Origin: Hydrogenophilales bacterium
GTDB taxonomy: Bacteria > Pseudomonadota > Gammaproteobacteria > Burkholderiales > Thiobacillaceae
DNA: 64,000 nt
NCBI GenBank assembly: GCA_016703155.1
Contig: JADJCP010000002.1
Span: 248,001 to 312,000, forward strand
Direction of reading: 5' to 3'
This document shows, piece by piece, positions 1-8,472 of the stretch; within the stretch, counting starts at the first letter, position 1; each line of letters starts with the position of its first letter. The position numbers and the translations under genes were made by a program. The notes under the pieces were generated by a model that worked only from the letters and a program-made list of their open reading frames with translations, did no database searches and had not been told where the DNA came from.

Positions 1-502
1 ACAGGGCCGTCTCGGCGTTATCGCTGCCGGACACGCGGTTGTCGGCATCCAGCCAATCGGCGATGTCCTCAGCCAGCGCCTCAGGCACGTCGAGTGCGCC
101 CAACAGGCGGCGGAACAGGGCGAGTTGAGCGGGATCGGTGACACCCTCCCTGATCAGATTATTCAGATTGAAGCGGCCATCCATATCCTCGACACGTCCC
201 GACAGGGCATACCCCTCGGAGTCGACCGCCGGCAGTTCACGCGCCCAAAGCTCACCGCGATGGTCGACGCTGCTTTGCCGGGCATCGTCACGCAGCACCG
301 CGCCAGCCCATTTTTCCGCGGCACGCAGCACCCAGCGCGCCTGGCCCAGGCTGGAGGCATTTTCAAACTTGCGCCACTCCATGGCTGCCCGAAAAACAAA
401 ACCGGAGGCGGCTATGGCCGCCAGTGCCAGGACGAGCATGGCCAGGACGATGGCCATGCCGCTCTGGTGTTGCCCTGAGGCCAATCGTCCGGAGATCATC
501 AT
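1..502 (-). CDS. gspK: Type II secretion minor pseudopilin GspK (3' end cut by window edge)
   Basis: GspK is the large minor pseudopilin that caps the type II secretion pseudopilus with GspI and GspJ. Reading leftward from ATG at 502 (a second ATG follows at once), the first 30 residues hold a prepilin-like N-terminus: QSGMAIVLAMLVLALA, a Gly followed by a hydrophobic helix. As in GspK proteins, the residue after the cleavage Gly is not followed by the usual FTLxE. Further on, EDMDGRFNLNNL and ADWLDADN are GspK-type stretches. The ATG overlaps the gspJ stop, so translation is probably coupled. About 167 residues are visible and the rest lies beyond the left edge. Confidence 0.88.
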   Translation of the reverse strand, partial: MMISGRLASGQHQSGMAIVLAMLVLALAAIAASGFVFRAAMEWRKFENASSLGQARWVLRAAEKWAGAVLRDDARQSSVDHRGELWARELPAVDSEGYALSGRVEDMDGRFNLNNLIREGVTDPAQLALFRRLLGALDVPEALAEDIADWLDADNRVSGSDNAETAL

Positions 503-1059
503 TGCACCTGCAAAACGCGCCGGATGCGCTCGCCCGAGGCCAGTTCGACGACGATCTCGACGGCACGCGGCATCCCGGTATCGGCAGCCGTTACCGGCCA
601 ACTCGCCTGCCAGCCACCCTGACCGTCAAGGCAGCGGAACAGCACCGATTTCAGCCCAGGGAGGACCGATGTCCGTAGCGGCAACTCGCCAATGGGCGCG
701 GCCTCGCGCCAGAGCAGGCGTGACAACACACCGTCGGCGTAAGCGTAACCTACCCGGCGCACACCACCCGCCTCATCCTCCGGGAGAAGCCGATCCCAGG
801 CCAGGGCCAGGCCGTCTGCGTCCAGGCGGAAGCCGCGCGGTTGCATGCCGCCGACGCCCGCAACGGCATTGTTCAGGTCGTTTTCGAGGCGGCCCAGGGT
901 TAGCGCCAGGTCACGCCAGCGGTCGATCTCGCCGCGGGCATGGGCCTCGGCTTGGAGCACGGCATCGAGGGCGCGATAGGCCATCACGGAAAACAGGCCC
1001 ATGAGCAGCAGCGCCACCATGACTTCCAGCAAGGTAAAGCCGCGCTGACGCATACTCAC
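499..1059 (-). CDS. gspJ: Type II secretion minor pseudopilin GspJ
   Basis: 186 residues. The N-terminus MSMRQRGFTLLEVMVALLLM is a type III signal: a short basic leader, cleavage after Gly, Phe at +1, Glu at +5, then a hydrophobic helix. GspJ joins GspI and GspK in the tip complex of the inner-membrane pseudopilus. The body has the GspJ features ARGEIDRWRDLALTLGRLENDL and a beta-rich C-terminus ending in ERIRRVLQVQ. Its start overlaps the gspI stop by 4 bases and its stop overlaps the gspK start. A downstream ATG (MRQRG) two codons in is an equally good start. Confidence 0.93.
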   Translation of the reverse strand: MSMRQRGFTLLEVMVALLLMGLFSVMAYRALDAVLQAEAHARGEIDRWRDLALTLGRLENDLNNAVAGVGGMQPRGFRLDADGLALAWDRLLPEDEAGGVRRVGYAYADGVLSRLLWREAAPIGELPLRTSVLPGLKSVLFRCLDGQGGWQASWPVTAADTGMPRAVEIVVELASGERIRRVLQVQ

Positions 1060-1424
1060 CGGGCCGTCAGAAAGATCGCCAGATGGCGCAGGCTGTATTC
1101 CGGTGCCTCGGCCGCATAGACATCGATATCGAGGCGGCGGAAGCGGGGGTTCGGTGTGGCTTTCACCGACTCACGCAGCAGAAAGCGGACGCCGGCCATC
1201 ACTTCCTCGCGACTGGAATCGCCCGGGTCTGGCCAATCGCCACGTGCCGCATGTTCGGTCGCGGCGTTTTCGGCCACCCAGGCAGCCATCAGGCGCTGGC
1301 GGTACTGGCCAATGCCGTCGGTGCCGACCGAACTGGCGCGCAAGGCGGCCGAGAGGCCAATGGCAACGATCGCCAGGGCGATCAGCACCTCGATCAAGGT
1401 GAAGCCGGAAGCGCGCTGCATCAA
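1056..1424 (-). CDS. gspI: Type II secretion minor pseudopilin GspI
   Basis: 122 residues, the usual size for GspI. The leader MMQRASGFTLIEVLIALAIV has the Gly/Phe prepilin peptidase site and Glu at +5. The C-terminal half (FRRLDIDVYAAEAPEYSLRHLAIFL) forms the short beta sheet of GspI. It probably nucleates the pseudopilus tip with GspJ and GspK. Its start overlaps the gspH stop and its stop overlaps the gspJ start by 4 bases each, so H-I-J-K look like a translationally coupled block. Confidence 0.93.
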   Translation of the reverse strand: MMQRASGFTLIEVLIALAIVAIGLSAALRASSVGTDGIGQYRQRLMAAWVAENAATEHAARGDWPDPGDSSREEVMAGVRFLLRESVKATPNPRFRRLDIDVYAAEAPEYSLRHLAIFLTAR

Positions 1425-1984
1425 CTTCCCGCCGCGTCCGCCAGCACCTGGAAACCGCGACCATCCGGCTCGGAAACAACCTGGGTGCGCGCTTCCTGCA
1501 AGGACAACTGGATTTCCAGGCGCTGCACCCCGTCGATATTCAGCCCCACCCGACCGCCCTCCGGCACCAAGCCATTGTCGGCACGCACCTGGAGGATGGT
1601 CGCGCCGCCCGGCAAGGTCCGCGCCCGATAGATATCGTCATCGACGACCGGCAACCACTCGGGGCCGTTGTCGGTCAGATCGCGACGCACGAAAGTATAG
1701 CCCCCGGCGTGCCATTCCAACGCCAGGGAAGTTCCGGAAAGTTGCGACTCTTCGCGCGCCTGCTCCAGAAGCAGGGCCAGGCGTTCCGCCTCCAGCGCCA
1801 GCGGCCGTCGCGCATCGGGTCTGAAGGCCAGCGCCACCGCCGACATGCCGATAGCCATGACCACCAGGACAACGAGCATTTCAAGTAGGGTAAAACCCTT
1901 TGTGGGCGACGGGGTGACAGAGTGACGGGGTGACGAAAGACGCCTTGGCGTCGCCGAGCTTTCTGTCACTTTGTCACCCGACAC
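1421..1984 (-). CDS. gspH: Type II secretion minor pseudopilin GspH, with an unusually long leader
   Basis: GspH links the major pseudopilin shaft to the I-J-K tip. The prepilin signature is TKGFTLLEMLVVLVVMAIGM, followed by a GspH body (RPLALEAERLALLLEQAREE). The start is uncertain. No ATG lies between the gspG stop and the signature. GTG at 1984 or GTG at 1969 would give a leader of about 34 or 29 residues before the cleavage Gly. An ATG near 2020 lies inside gspG. The leader is encoded by a repeat array at 1908-1993, so the original short leader may have been displaced by repeat insertion. A prepilin peptidase could still cut at Gly-Phe. Confidence 0.85.
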   Translation of the reverse strand: MSGDKVTESSATPRRLSSPRHSVTPSPTKGFTLLEMLVVLVVMAIGMSAVALAFRPDARRPLALEAERLALLLEQAREESQLSGTSLALEWHAGGYTFVRRDLTDNGPEWLPVVDDDIYRARTLPGGATILQVRADNGLVPEGGRVGLNIDGVQRLEIQLSLQEARTQVVSEPDGRGFQVLADAAGS

Positions 1985-1993
1985 TTTGTCACT
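1908..1993 (-). repeat. Tandem and inverted short-repeat array across the gspG/gspH junction
   Basis: On the plus strand, copies of GTGACRGRG/GGTGAC (1911-1937) run into a perfect hairpin GACGCC-TT-GGCGTC near 1939-1952. The inverse arm CTTTCTGTCACTTTGTCAC then follows, and CACTTTGTCAC recurs (1960-1992). The left arm therefore pairs imperfectly with the right arm around a small central hairpin. The array overlaps the gspG stop and encodes the start of gspH. It resembles the arrays at 45858-45962 and 54805-54876 in layout but not in sequence. Confidence 0.7.
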
Positions 1994-2420
1994 GATTCCA
2001 GTTGCCGATATCCGCGTCATTGCCCTCGCCCCCCGGCTGGCTATCGGCACCCAGACTGTAGATATCCATCTCGCCGTTGCGGCCGGGATGCAGGTATTGG
2101 TAAGGCGCGCCCCAGGGATCATTGGGCAATTTTTCCAGGTAGCCACCAGACTTCCAGTTGGTCGGCACGGGTTGCAGCGTCGGTTTGGCGACCAGGGCCT
2201 GCAAGCCCTGTTCGGTACTCGGATAGCGCATGTTATCCAGGCGATAAAGCTTCAACGCCTGACCGATGGCGGCGATGTCCTGCCTGGCGGCCAGGACCCG
2301 GGCTTCATCCGGACGGTCCATGACCTTGGGAACGATCAGCGCGGCGAGCACGCCCAGGATCACGAGCACGACCATCAATTCGATCAGCGTGAAACCATTC
2401 TGTTTATTGCTGTATTGCAT
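1989..2420 (-). CDS. gspG: Type II secretion major pseudopilin GspG
   Basis: GspG is the main subunit of the pseudopilus. ATG at 2420 (MQYSNKQNGF) gives a short 9-residue leader ahead of GFTLIELMVVLVILGVLAAL, the canonical class III signal. An upstream start at 2432 would add MRKT. The body has the GspG hallmarks: DNMRYPSTEQGLQALV, GGYLEKLPNDPWGAPYQYL and a C-terminal calcium-site region ending DIYSLGADSQPGGEGNDADI. Length is about 143 residues, normal for the family. It follows gspF closely and is probably the most highly expressed gene of the operon. Confidence 0.95.
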   Translation of the reverse strand: MQYSNKQNGFTLIELMVVLVILGVLAALIVPKVMDRPDEARVLAARQDIAAIGQALKLYRLDNMRYPSTEQGLQALVAKPTLQPVPTNWKSGGYLEKLPNDPWGAPYQYLHPGRNGEMDIYSLGADSQPGGEGNDADIGNWNQ

Positions 2421-2432
2421 CGTTTTCCTCAT

Positions 2433-3638
2433 CTACTTTATCAAACTGTTCATCTCGATGATTGGCTCCAGCGTCGCCAGGACAATCACCAGGACAACCC
2501 CGCCCATGACCAGGATCAGCAGGGGTTCGAGCAAGGCGGTCAAGGTCGACAAGCGCGCCTCGACCAGCAATTCCTGCTGGCGCGCCGCCTGTTCGAGGAC
2601 GCGCGGCAACTCGCCGCTGGCCTCGCCGCTGGCGACCAGATGCAGGATCATCGGCGGAAATACCGCCTCGGCGCGCAAGGCCTTGCTGATGCCCATGCCC
2701 TCACGCACCCCGGTGGCCGCGCGTTCCGCCGCCTGGCGAAAGACGTAATCATCCTGAGCCGCGGCGGCATAGCCCAAAGCCGAAACCACCGGTACGCCGC
2801 TGCCGGTGAGCACCGCCAGGGTCTGAGCAAAACGTGCGCTGGCGATACCGTTGCGCAGGCGACCGATGATCGGCAAACGCAGCAAAAGGCGTGCCAGCGC
2901 AGCCGCACCGGATCGAGGGCGAGCATACGCCGGGCAATCCAGACACCGGCGATCACCGCCAGCAGCCAGAACCACCAGGTTGCCCGGAGAAAGTCGGACA
3001 GGCCGATCATGGCCTGGGTCAAAAAGGGCAAGCCCTGTTTGGTGTGCTGGAAGACCGCCACCACCTGCGGCACGACATAGGTCAGTAGCACACCCACGAC
3101 CAGACAGGCGACGACGGTGACGATGGCCGGGTAAACCAGGGCCAGGCCGACCTTCTGACGCAGTGCCTGGCCGCGTTCCATGTAATCGGCGATGCGCTCC
3201 ATGACTTGCGGCAGTGCCCCGGATTCCTCGCCGGCGCGAACCACGGCCGCGAAATAGCGTGGAAAATCGCGCCCCTGGCGCTTCGAAGGCCGCGGCCAGC
3301 GGATGGCCGGCGACGACATCGGCGCGCACTTCGTTGAGTACCGGTTGCAGGGGACTTTGATCGGCCTGCTCGACCAGGGCAGCCAGGGCGCGCTCAATGG
3401 TCAGGCCGGCACTGAGCAGCGTGGCGAACTGACGCGAGAACAAAGCCAGCTCGCCAGTCGGCACGCGCTTGCGGAACAAACCACGTCGACGTTGCGTGGC
3501 GACATCGCTATTGACCGATTCGGCGAACCAGCCTTTCTCGCGCAGCCAGGCACGCACCGCGCGCGGCTGGTCCGCCTCGTACACCCCTTCATGACGCTTG
3601 CCCGCGCCGTCGAGCGCGACGTAGCGATAGGCGGTCAT
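2433..3638 (-). CDS. gspF: Type II secretion inner-membrane platform protein GspF (two compensating frameshifts)
   Basis: GspF is the polytopic platform protein that couples the GspE ATPase to pseudopilus assembly. The N-terminal third (MTAYRYVALDGAGKRHEGV, LFSRQFATLLSAGLTIERAL) and the C-terminal third (LLRLPIIGRLRNGIASARFA, ILVMGGVVLVIVLATLEPII) are in one frame. The middle third (FPRYFAAVVRAGEESGALPQ, ALVYPAIVTVVACLVVGVLL) is in the next frame. An extra base near 3270-3285 (a CAGGGG run) and a missing base near 2893 restore a full-length protein of about 401 residues. Conservation continues across both breaks, so sequencing error is more likely than gene death. ATG overlaps the gspE stop by 4 bases. 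Confidence 0.85.
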   Translation of the reverse strand: MTAYRYVALDGAGKRHEGVYEADQPRAVRAWLREKGWFAESVNSDVATQRRRGLFRKRVPTGELALFSRQFATLLSAGLTIERALAALVEQADQSPLQPVLNEVRADVVAGHPLAAAFEAPGARFSTLFRGRGSRRRGIRGTAASHGAHRRLHGTRPGTASEGRPGPGLPGHRHRRRLSGRGCATDLCRAAGGGGLPAHQTGLALFDPGHDRPVRLSPGNLVVLAAGGDRRCLDCPAYARPRSGAAALARLLLRLPIIGRLRNGIASARFAQTLAVLTGSGVPVVSALGYAAAAQDDYVFRQAAERAATGVREGMGISKALRAEAVFPPMILHLVASGEASGELPRVLEQAARQQELLVEARLSTLTALLEPLLILVMGGVVLVIVLATLEPIIEMNSLIK

Positions 3639-5105
3639 GCCGTCTCCCGCGTCGCCCGCAACAATTCTTCGATCGACGTCTCGCCGGCCAGCAACCAGCG
3701 CAGGCCATCCTCGCGCAGGTTGCGCATGCCGTGGCGCCGGGCGTGATCGCGTATGACGTGCTCGCCAACACCGTCATGGATGAGGCGGCGCACGGCATCG
3801 TCGACGATCAGCAGCTCATACAAGCCACTCCGACCGCGATAACCGGTGTGGTTGCAGGCGTCGCAGCCCTTGGCCTGGTAAACCGTGGCGGGCGGGGTTT
3901 CGATCCCCAAAGCCGCCCATTCCTTGGCCGTCGGCGTGTAGGCCTGGCGGCACTCGGGACACAGCCGGCGCACCAGACGCTGAGCCAGGACACCCACCAG
4001 ACTGGAACCGAGCAGGAACGGCTCGACGCCCATGTCGTTCAGGCGCGTCACGGCGCTGACGGCGTCGTTGGTATGCAGGGTGGCGAGCACCAGGTGGCCG
4101 GTCAAGCTGGCCTGGACGGCGATCTGCGCGGTCTCCCGATCGCGGATCTCGCCGACCAGGATCACGTCCGGATCCTGGCGCAGGATGGTGCGCAGGGCCC
4201 GGGCGAAATCCATGTCCACCTTGGCGTTGACCTGGGTCTGGCCGATGCCGTCGAGGTCGTACTCGATGGGATCCTCGACGGTCATGATGTTTAGTTCGGT
4301 GCTGTCCAGTCGGGAGATGGCCGCGTACAGCGTGGTCGTCTTGCCCGAACCGGTCGGACCGGTGACCAGCAGGATGCCGTGCGGCTCGTGAATCAGCCGG
4401 TCGATCTGGCCGAGGACGCCGGGGTCCATGCCCAGGCGTTCCAGCTGCATGCGCTCGGCATCCTTGGCCAGCAGACGCAGGACGACACGCTCGCCATGGC
4501 CGGTGGGCAGGGGTCGAGACGCGCACGTCAATCGGCCGACCGCCCAGCTTGAGCGCAATTCGGCCGTCCTGGGGTAGACGCTTTTCGGCGATGTCCATCT
4601 CCGCCATGACTTTGATGCGCGAGGCCAGGGCGGCATGCAGGGCACGCGGCGGCTCGAAGACGTCCTTCAGGACGCCGTCGACACGGAAGCGGACCGCTGA
4701 ACGTTCTTCGAAGCGTTCGATGTGGATGTCCGAAGCACCGTCGCGCAGGGCTTGCATGAAGATGGTGTTGATCAGGCGGATGATCGGCGCGTCGTCGTCG
4801 GATTCGAGCAAATCCTGGATGCGCTGGCTGTCCTGCATCAGGCTGGTCAGTTCGGCGCTATCGCCCAGTCCGTCGGCCAACAGGCTGTTGCCGCCCTCGG
4901 CTTCGGCGTACTCGGCGGCCAGCGCGGCGTCGAAAGTTTCATTCGACAGCAGCTCGGCGCGCATCGGCAGGCCGGTATGGCGGCGCAGTTCCGCCAAAGC
5001 CTCGGGGCTGGCGCCTTCCCGCACGCGCACCCTAAGGCCACCGGCGTCGTCGAGCCGTGCCAGCACCCCATGCGTGCGTGCGAAAGCGAAGGGGATGCGT
5101 TTCAT
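3635..5105 (-). CDS. gspE: Type II secretion ATPase GspE (one frameshift)
   Basis: GspE is the cytoplasmic hexameric ATPase that powers the type II secretion pseudopilus. The 5' part runs from MKRIPFAFARTHGVLARLDD through DGASDIHIERFEE and DGRIALKLGGRPIDVRVST. It then shifts frame near 4511-4514, in a CAGGGG run on the plus strand. The rest holds Walker A GPTGSGKTTTLYAAI, the Asp box ILRQDPDVILVGEIRDRETA, Walker B/His boxes LVLATLHTNDA and the tetracysteine zinc site CPEC...CDACNHTGYRGR. Removing one base gives about 489 residues, normal for GspE. It lies directly after gspD and overlaps gspF. Confidence 0.9.
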
Positions 5106-5114
5106 GACCAGGCT

Positions 5115-7124
5115 TCAGGGGGCCTTCTGGGTGCGCGCCAGACCCGGACTCATCTCCAGGCTCAGGCTGGGCGCATTGATGTCCGGCAGCAAGGGTTTGC
5201 TGCGCGGGGCCGATGCCTTCTGCTGCCCGGCGATGTAGTCGTAGCGGGGATGGGTGACGCCCGCGGCATCGGCGGCCGTACGCACGATCACCGGGCGCAG
5301 GAACACCATCAAATTGGTCTTGGTCTGCTTGCGCGTGTCGTAGCGGAACAGATGGCCCAGCCAGGGGATGTCGCCGAGCAATGGCACCTTGTCCTCGATA
5401 TCCTGAATCGAATCCTCGATCAGGCCACCCAGAACGATGATCTGGCCGTCATCCACCAGGACCGTCGACTCCAGGGAACGCTTGTCCGTGGTGGCCAGGG
5501 TGACGTTGTCGGAGGAGCGCAGCTTGGAAACCTCCTGATAGATCTGCAAGCGCACGGTACCGCCCTCGCTGATCATCGGTTTGACCTTCAGGGTCAGGCC
5601 GACATCCTTGCGCTCGATGGTCTGGAACGGCGAAGCGCTCGATCCGGTCAGCTGATACTGGCCCGTCTGGAACGGTACGTTGGCGCCAATGGAAATCTTC
5701 GCCTCTTCGTTATCCAGAGCCAGTAGCGTCGGCGTCGAGAGGATATTGGCGTTGGCGTTGGTTTCCAGGGCGCGCGCCAGCAGGCCGAGATTGGCGATGG
5801 CGCCATCGATGCCCGGGATGGTCACCGTGCCATCGACCAGCCCGAGGTTGAAGCCCTTCGCGGCACTGGCCGGGTTGGCGGCGACCACGCCGATGTTGCT
5901 GGTGCTGGAACTGTTGCCGAAGCCGCCAATGACACTGCTGCTGCCGTCGCTGAGCCCCGTGAGTGACATCCACTGGATGCCGAATTCGGCAGCCTTATCC
6001 GCGGTCACTTCGGCGATCAGGGCCTCGACCAGAACCTGGGCACGGCGCACATCAAGCTGTTCGACTACGGTTTTCAGGTTATTGAAGACCGCGTCCGGGG
6101 CGGTAATGATCAAGGCATTGGTGGCGCTATCGGCCTGCACCATGCCCGCCCCCGAGGCTGCGACGGTCGCTGTATTCTGAACGGTGTTCTGTGTACCGGT
6201 CGCTGCGGTCTTGACCTCGGCGGTGGCCACGGACGTATCGCCCGAAAGGATGTTCCGCAGCGTCTGCGCCACCTTCGCCGCCTCGGCATTCTTGAGGTAG
6301 ACGACATGCACGTTCCCAGCCACCGGCGTCGGGACATCCAGGCTCGATACCAGATTCTGGACCCGGCTCAAGCGCGAAGGGTTGTCGGTACGCACCACCA
6401 GGCTATTGGATCGGACATCCACAGCCACTTCGACACGCTGCGGGTCAATGCCCGAGACCGCGGCGCCCGCCATGCCTGTCCCGAAGACTCGACCGAGCAG
6501 GTTGGCAACCTCCTGCGCGGATGCATATTTCAAGGGCAGGATGACGGGTTCACCGACACCCGGGACGTCCAGGCTCTCGATGATCTGCGCCAGGCGCGCC
6601 ACGTTTTCGGCATAGTCGGTGACCACGAGTGAGTTACCCACGGTATCGGCACTGATCACGTTGTTCGCGGTCACCAGGGGCCGCAGGACGCTGACCAACT
6701 GGCTAGCCGACTCATGTTTCAACTGGAACACCCGGCTGACCACCTGACCGGAAGGCATGCCCTTGTGGCGTTTGGCGTTGACCGGTACGGCATAGAATTT
6801 AGCCTCGGCCTCGGGCACGACGCGCACCACGCCGCCGGATTGGACCGCCGCGAAGCCCTGTAGGCGCAGAGCGGATAGCAGCAGATCGTAGGCGACCGAC
6901 TTGCTGACCGGTCGTTGCGTGGTCAGGGTTAACGTACCCTTGACGCGTGGATCGACGACGATGTTCCGCCCGGTCATCTGGCCGATGGCCTGGATCACCG
7001 CGATGATGTCGGCATTGGCGAAGTCCAGATTGACGCTGCCCTTCCCCACTGGCTCGGCCGCGAACAACCCACCGGAAACCAGCAAATAGGTGGCGATACA
7101 GAATATGCGCAGAATTTTCATCAA
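5115..7124 (-). CDS. gspD: Type II secretion outer-membrane secretin GspD
   Basis: 669 residues. A signal peptide (ILRIFCIATYLLVSGGLFAA) precedes the N0 domain (NLDFANADIIAVIQAIGQMT) and repeated N1-N3 secretin domains (residues about 120-360). The C-terminal secretin barrel has ANILSTPTLLALDNEEAKIS, VGLTLKVKPMISEGG and IIVLGGLIED. The protein forms the multimeric outer-membrane gate through which folded exoproteins leave. Unlike lipoprotein pilotin-dependent secretins, no distinct S-domain is evident at the short C-terminus. It sits between gspC and gspE, with starts and stops almost touching. Confidence 0.95.
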   Translation of the reverse strand: MMKILRIFCIATYLLVSGGLFAAEPVGKGSVNLDFANADIIAVIQAIGQMTGRNIVVDPRVKGTLTLTTQRPVSKSVAYDLLLSALRLQGFAAVQSGGVVRVVPEAEAKFYAVPVNAKRHKGMPSGQVVSRVFQLKHESASQLVSVLRPLVTANNVISADTVGNSLVVTDYAENVARLAQIIESLDVPGVGEPVILPLKYASAQEVANLLGRVFGTGMAGAAVSGIDPQRVEVAVDVRSNSLVVRTDNPSRLSRVQNLVSSLDVPTPVAGNVHVVYLKNAEAAKVAQTLRNILSGDTSVATAEVKTAATGTQNTVQNTATVAASGAGMVQADSATNALIITAPDAVFNNLKTVVEQLDVRRAQVLVEALIAEVTADKAAEFGIQWMSLTGLSDGSSSVIGGFGNSSSTSNIGVVAANPASAAKGFNLGLVDGTVTIPGIDGAIANLGLLARALETNANANILSTPTLLALDNEEAKISIGANVPFQTGQYQLTGSSASPFQTIERKDVGLTLKVKPMISEGGTVRLQIYQEVSKLRSSDNVTLATTDKRSLESTVLVDDGQIIVLGGLIEDSIQDIEDKVPLLGDIPWLGHLFRYDTRKQTKTNLMVFLRPVIVRTAADAAGVTHPRYDYIAGQQKASAPRSKPLLPDINAPSLSLEMSPGLARTQKAP

Positions 7125-7594
7125 TCTTCCTTGGCGACGGCAGGCGCCGCCTTCTCCTTGATTAGCGGCAGACGCTGCTCGCCGGCGGCGGTACGCAGCA
7201 CTACTTGATCCTTTTCCACGCGCGCCAGGCTGACGCCAGGCATCACCTCGCGACCTTCCAGAGTAGCGACCTGGCCTTGCGGCAAGCGAAACGTCGCGAA
7301 GCCTTTGCCGTCCGAAGCCGCGAAAACGCCCGTCAGGACAACGTTGCCCATTTGCGGTGCGGCACCCGCCTGCTCCCCGAACAGTCGGTACACCGGATCG
7401 AGCGACAATGGCGCCGCTGCGGTATGACTTTCCGGCAGGCTGGCCACGGGACGCGGCGCGCTAAGGCGTGTCAGCCAGGTCGCCGCCGACACAGTGGCAA
7501 GGATGGCGAGCAACCAGCCGACGACCAGACCCGGCGCGTTGCGCGGCAGGTTGGCGGCCAGGAATTGGCGAGTTTGCAAGTGGCTTGGTTTCAT
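7121..7594 (-). CDS. gspC: Type II secretion inner-membrane protein GspC, short form
   Basis: 157 residues. A short cytoplasmic N-terminus is followed by one membrane helix (PGLVVGWLLAILATVSAATW). Then comes a periplasmic homology region (YRLFGEQAG...NVVLTGVFAASDGKGFATFRL), which in GspC proteins contacts the secretin N0 domain. The C-terminal PDZ or coiled-coil domain of classical GspC is absent; the chain ends soon after GEQRLPLIKEK. It is the first gene of the gsp set and overlaps the gspD start by 4 bases. Assignment rests on position plus the GIF/GVFA-type homology-region pattern. Confidence 0.82.
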   Translation of the reverse strand: MKPSHLQTRQFLAANLPRNAPGLVVGWLLAILATVSAATWLTRLSAPRPVASLPESHTAAAPLSLDPVYRLFGEQAGAAPQMGNVVLTGVFAASDGKGFATFRLPQGQVATLEGREVMPGVSLARVEKDQVVLRTAAGEQRLPLIKEKAAPAVAKED

Positions 7595-7662
7595 GCTGGA
7601 AGCGGATTATAGGGGGTCGACATGACAAACGGGCATTCGCCTGCGTATTGCAATGACGCAGA

Positions 7663-8472
7663 TCAAACCAGCTTGGCGTGGATCGGCGCGAAAGGCTCGT
7701 TCTGGACCAGATCGATGAGACGCTCGCGCACCAGCTCGAGCAAAGCCAGAAAGGTGACCAGCAATTCCGGCTTGCCGGCTTCCTGCGAGAACAGGTCTTC
7801 GAATAAAGCGTGGCCGTGCTCTTTGAGGTGCCTCAGGATACGACTCATGTGCTCGCGCACCGAGAGTTCGTGGCGACCGATACGGTGGTGGGCATGCATC
7901 CTGGCGCGGCGCAGGATATCGGTCCAGGCGGCAAGAAGGTCATCCGGGTTCACCGGCGGTTGGCGCTGCGCCACCAGTTTCTCCAGCCATACCGTGACCG
8001 GCAGGAAGTCGCGGCCGATCTGCGGCACCTCGTCGAGGCTGCGCGCGGCCAGCTTCATCTGCTCATATTCCAGCAGGCGCCGCACCAACTCGGCGCGCGG
8101 GTCGAGTTCCTCGCCCGCCTCGGTCTTTTCCGGGCGCGGCAAGAGCATGCGCGACTTGATCTCGATGAGCATCGCCGCCATGACCAGATACTCCGCGGCC
8201 AGCTCAAGATGCGTACGGCGCATGACTTCAACGTATTCCATGTACTGGCGGGTCAGTTCCGCCATGGGAATGTCCAGGACGTTGATGTTGTTGCGCCGAA
8301 TCAGCCAGAGCAGCAGATCGAGCGGTCCTTCGAAGGCATCGAGCATCACCTCCAGGGCATCCGGCGGGATGTACAGATCCTGCGGCAGATCCAGCCAGGT
8401 CTCGCCGAGCACCTTGGCGACGGGTGATGGCGGAATAACGGGCAGTTCGATTTGTTCGGCGAGTACGCTCAT
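7663..8472 (-). CDS. scpA: Segregation and condensation protein A
   Basis: ScpA is the kleisin subunit that bridges SMC heads in the bacterial condensin. ATG at 8472 (MSVLAEQIELPVI) overlaps the lon stop. The kleisin hallmark FEGPLDLLLWLIRRNNINVL lies near residue 45, and AAEYLVMAAMLIEIKSRMLL near residue 95. The C-terminus (LVTFLALLELVRERLIDLVQ) is the winged-helix part that binds the Smc head. About 269 residues. No scpB is present next to it. The gene lies between lon and gspC on the same strand. Confidence 0.92.
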   Translation of the reverse strand: MSVLAEQIELPVIPPSPVAKVLGETWLDLPQDLYIPPDALEVMLDAFEGPLDLLLWLIRRNNINVLDIPMAELTRQYMEYVEVMRRTHLELAAEYLVMAAMLIEIKSRMLLPRPEKTEAGEELDPRAELVRRLLEYEQMKLAARSLDEVPQIGRDFLPVTVWLEKLVAQRQPPVNPDDLLAAWTDILRRARMHAHHRIGRHELSVREHMSRILRHLKEHGHALFEDLFSQEAGKPELLVTFLALLELVRERLIDLVQNEPFAPIHAKLV

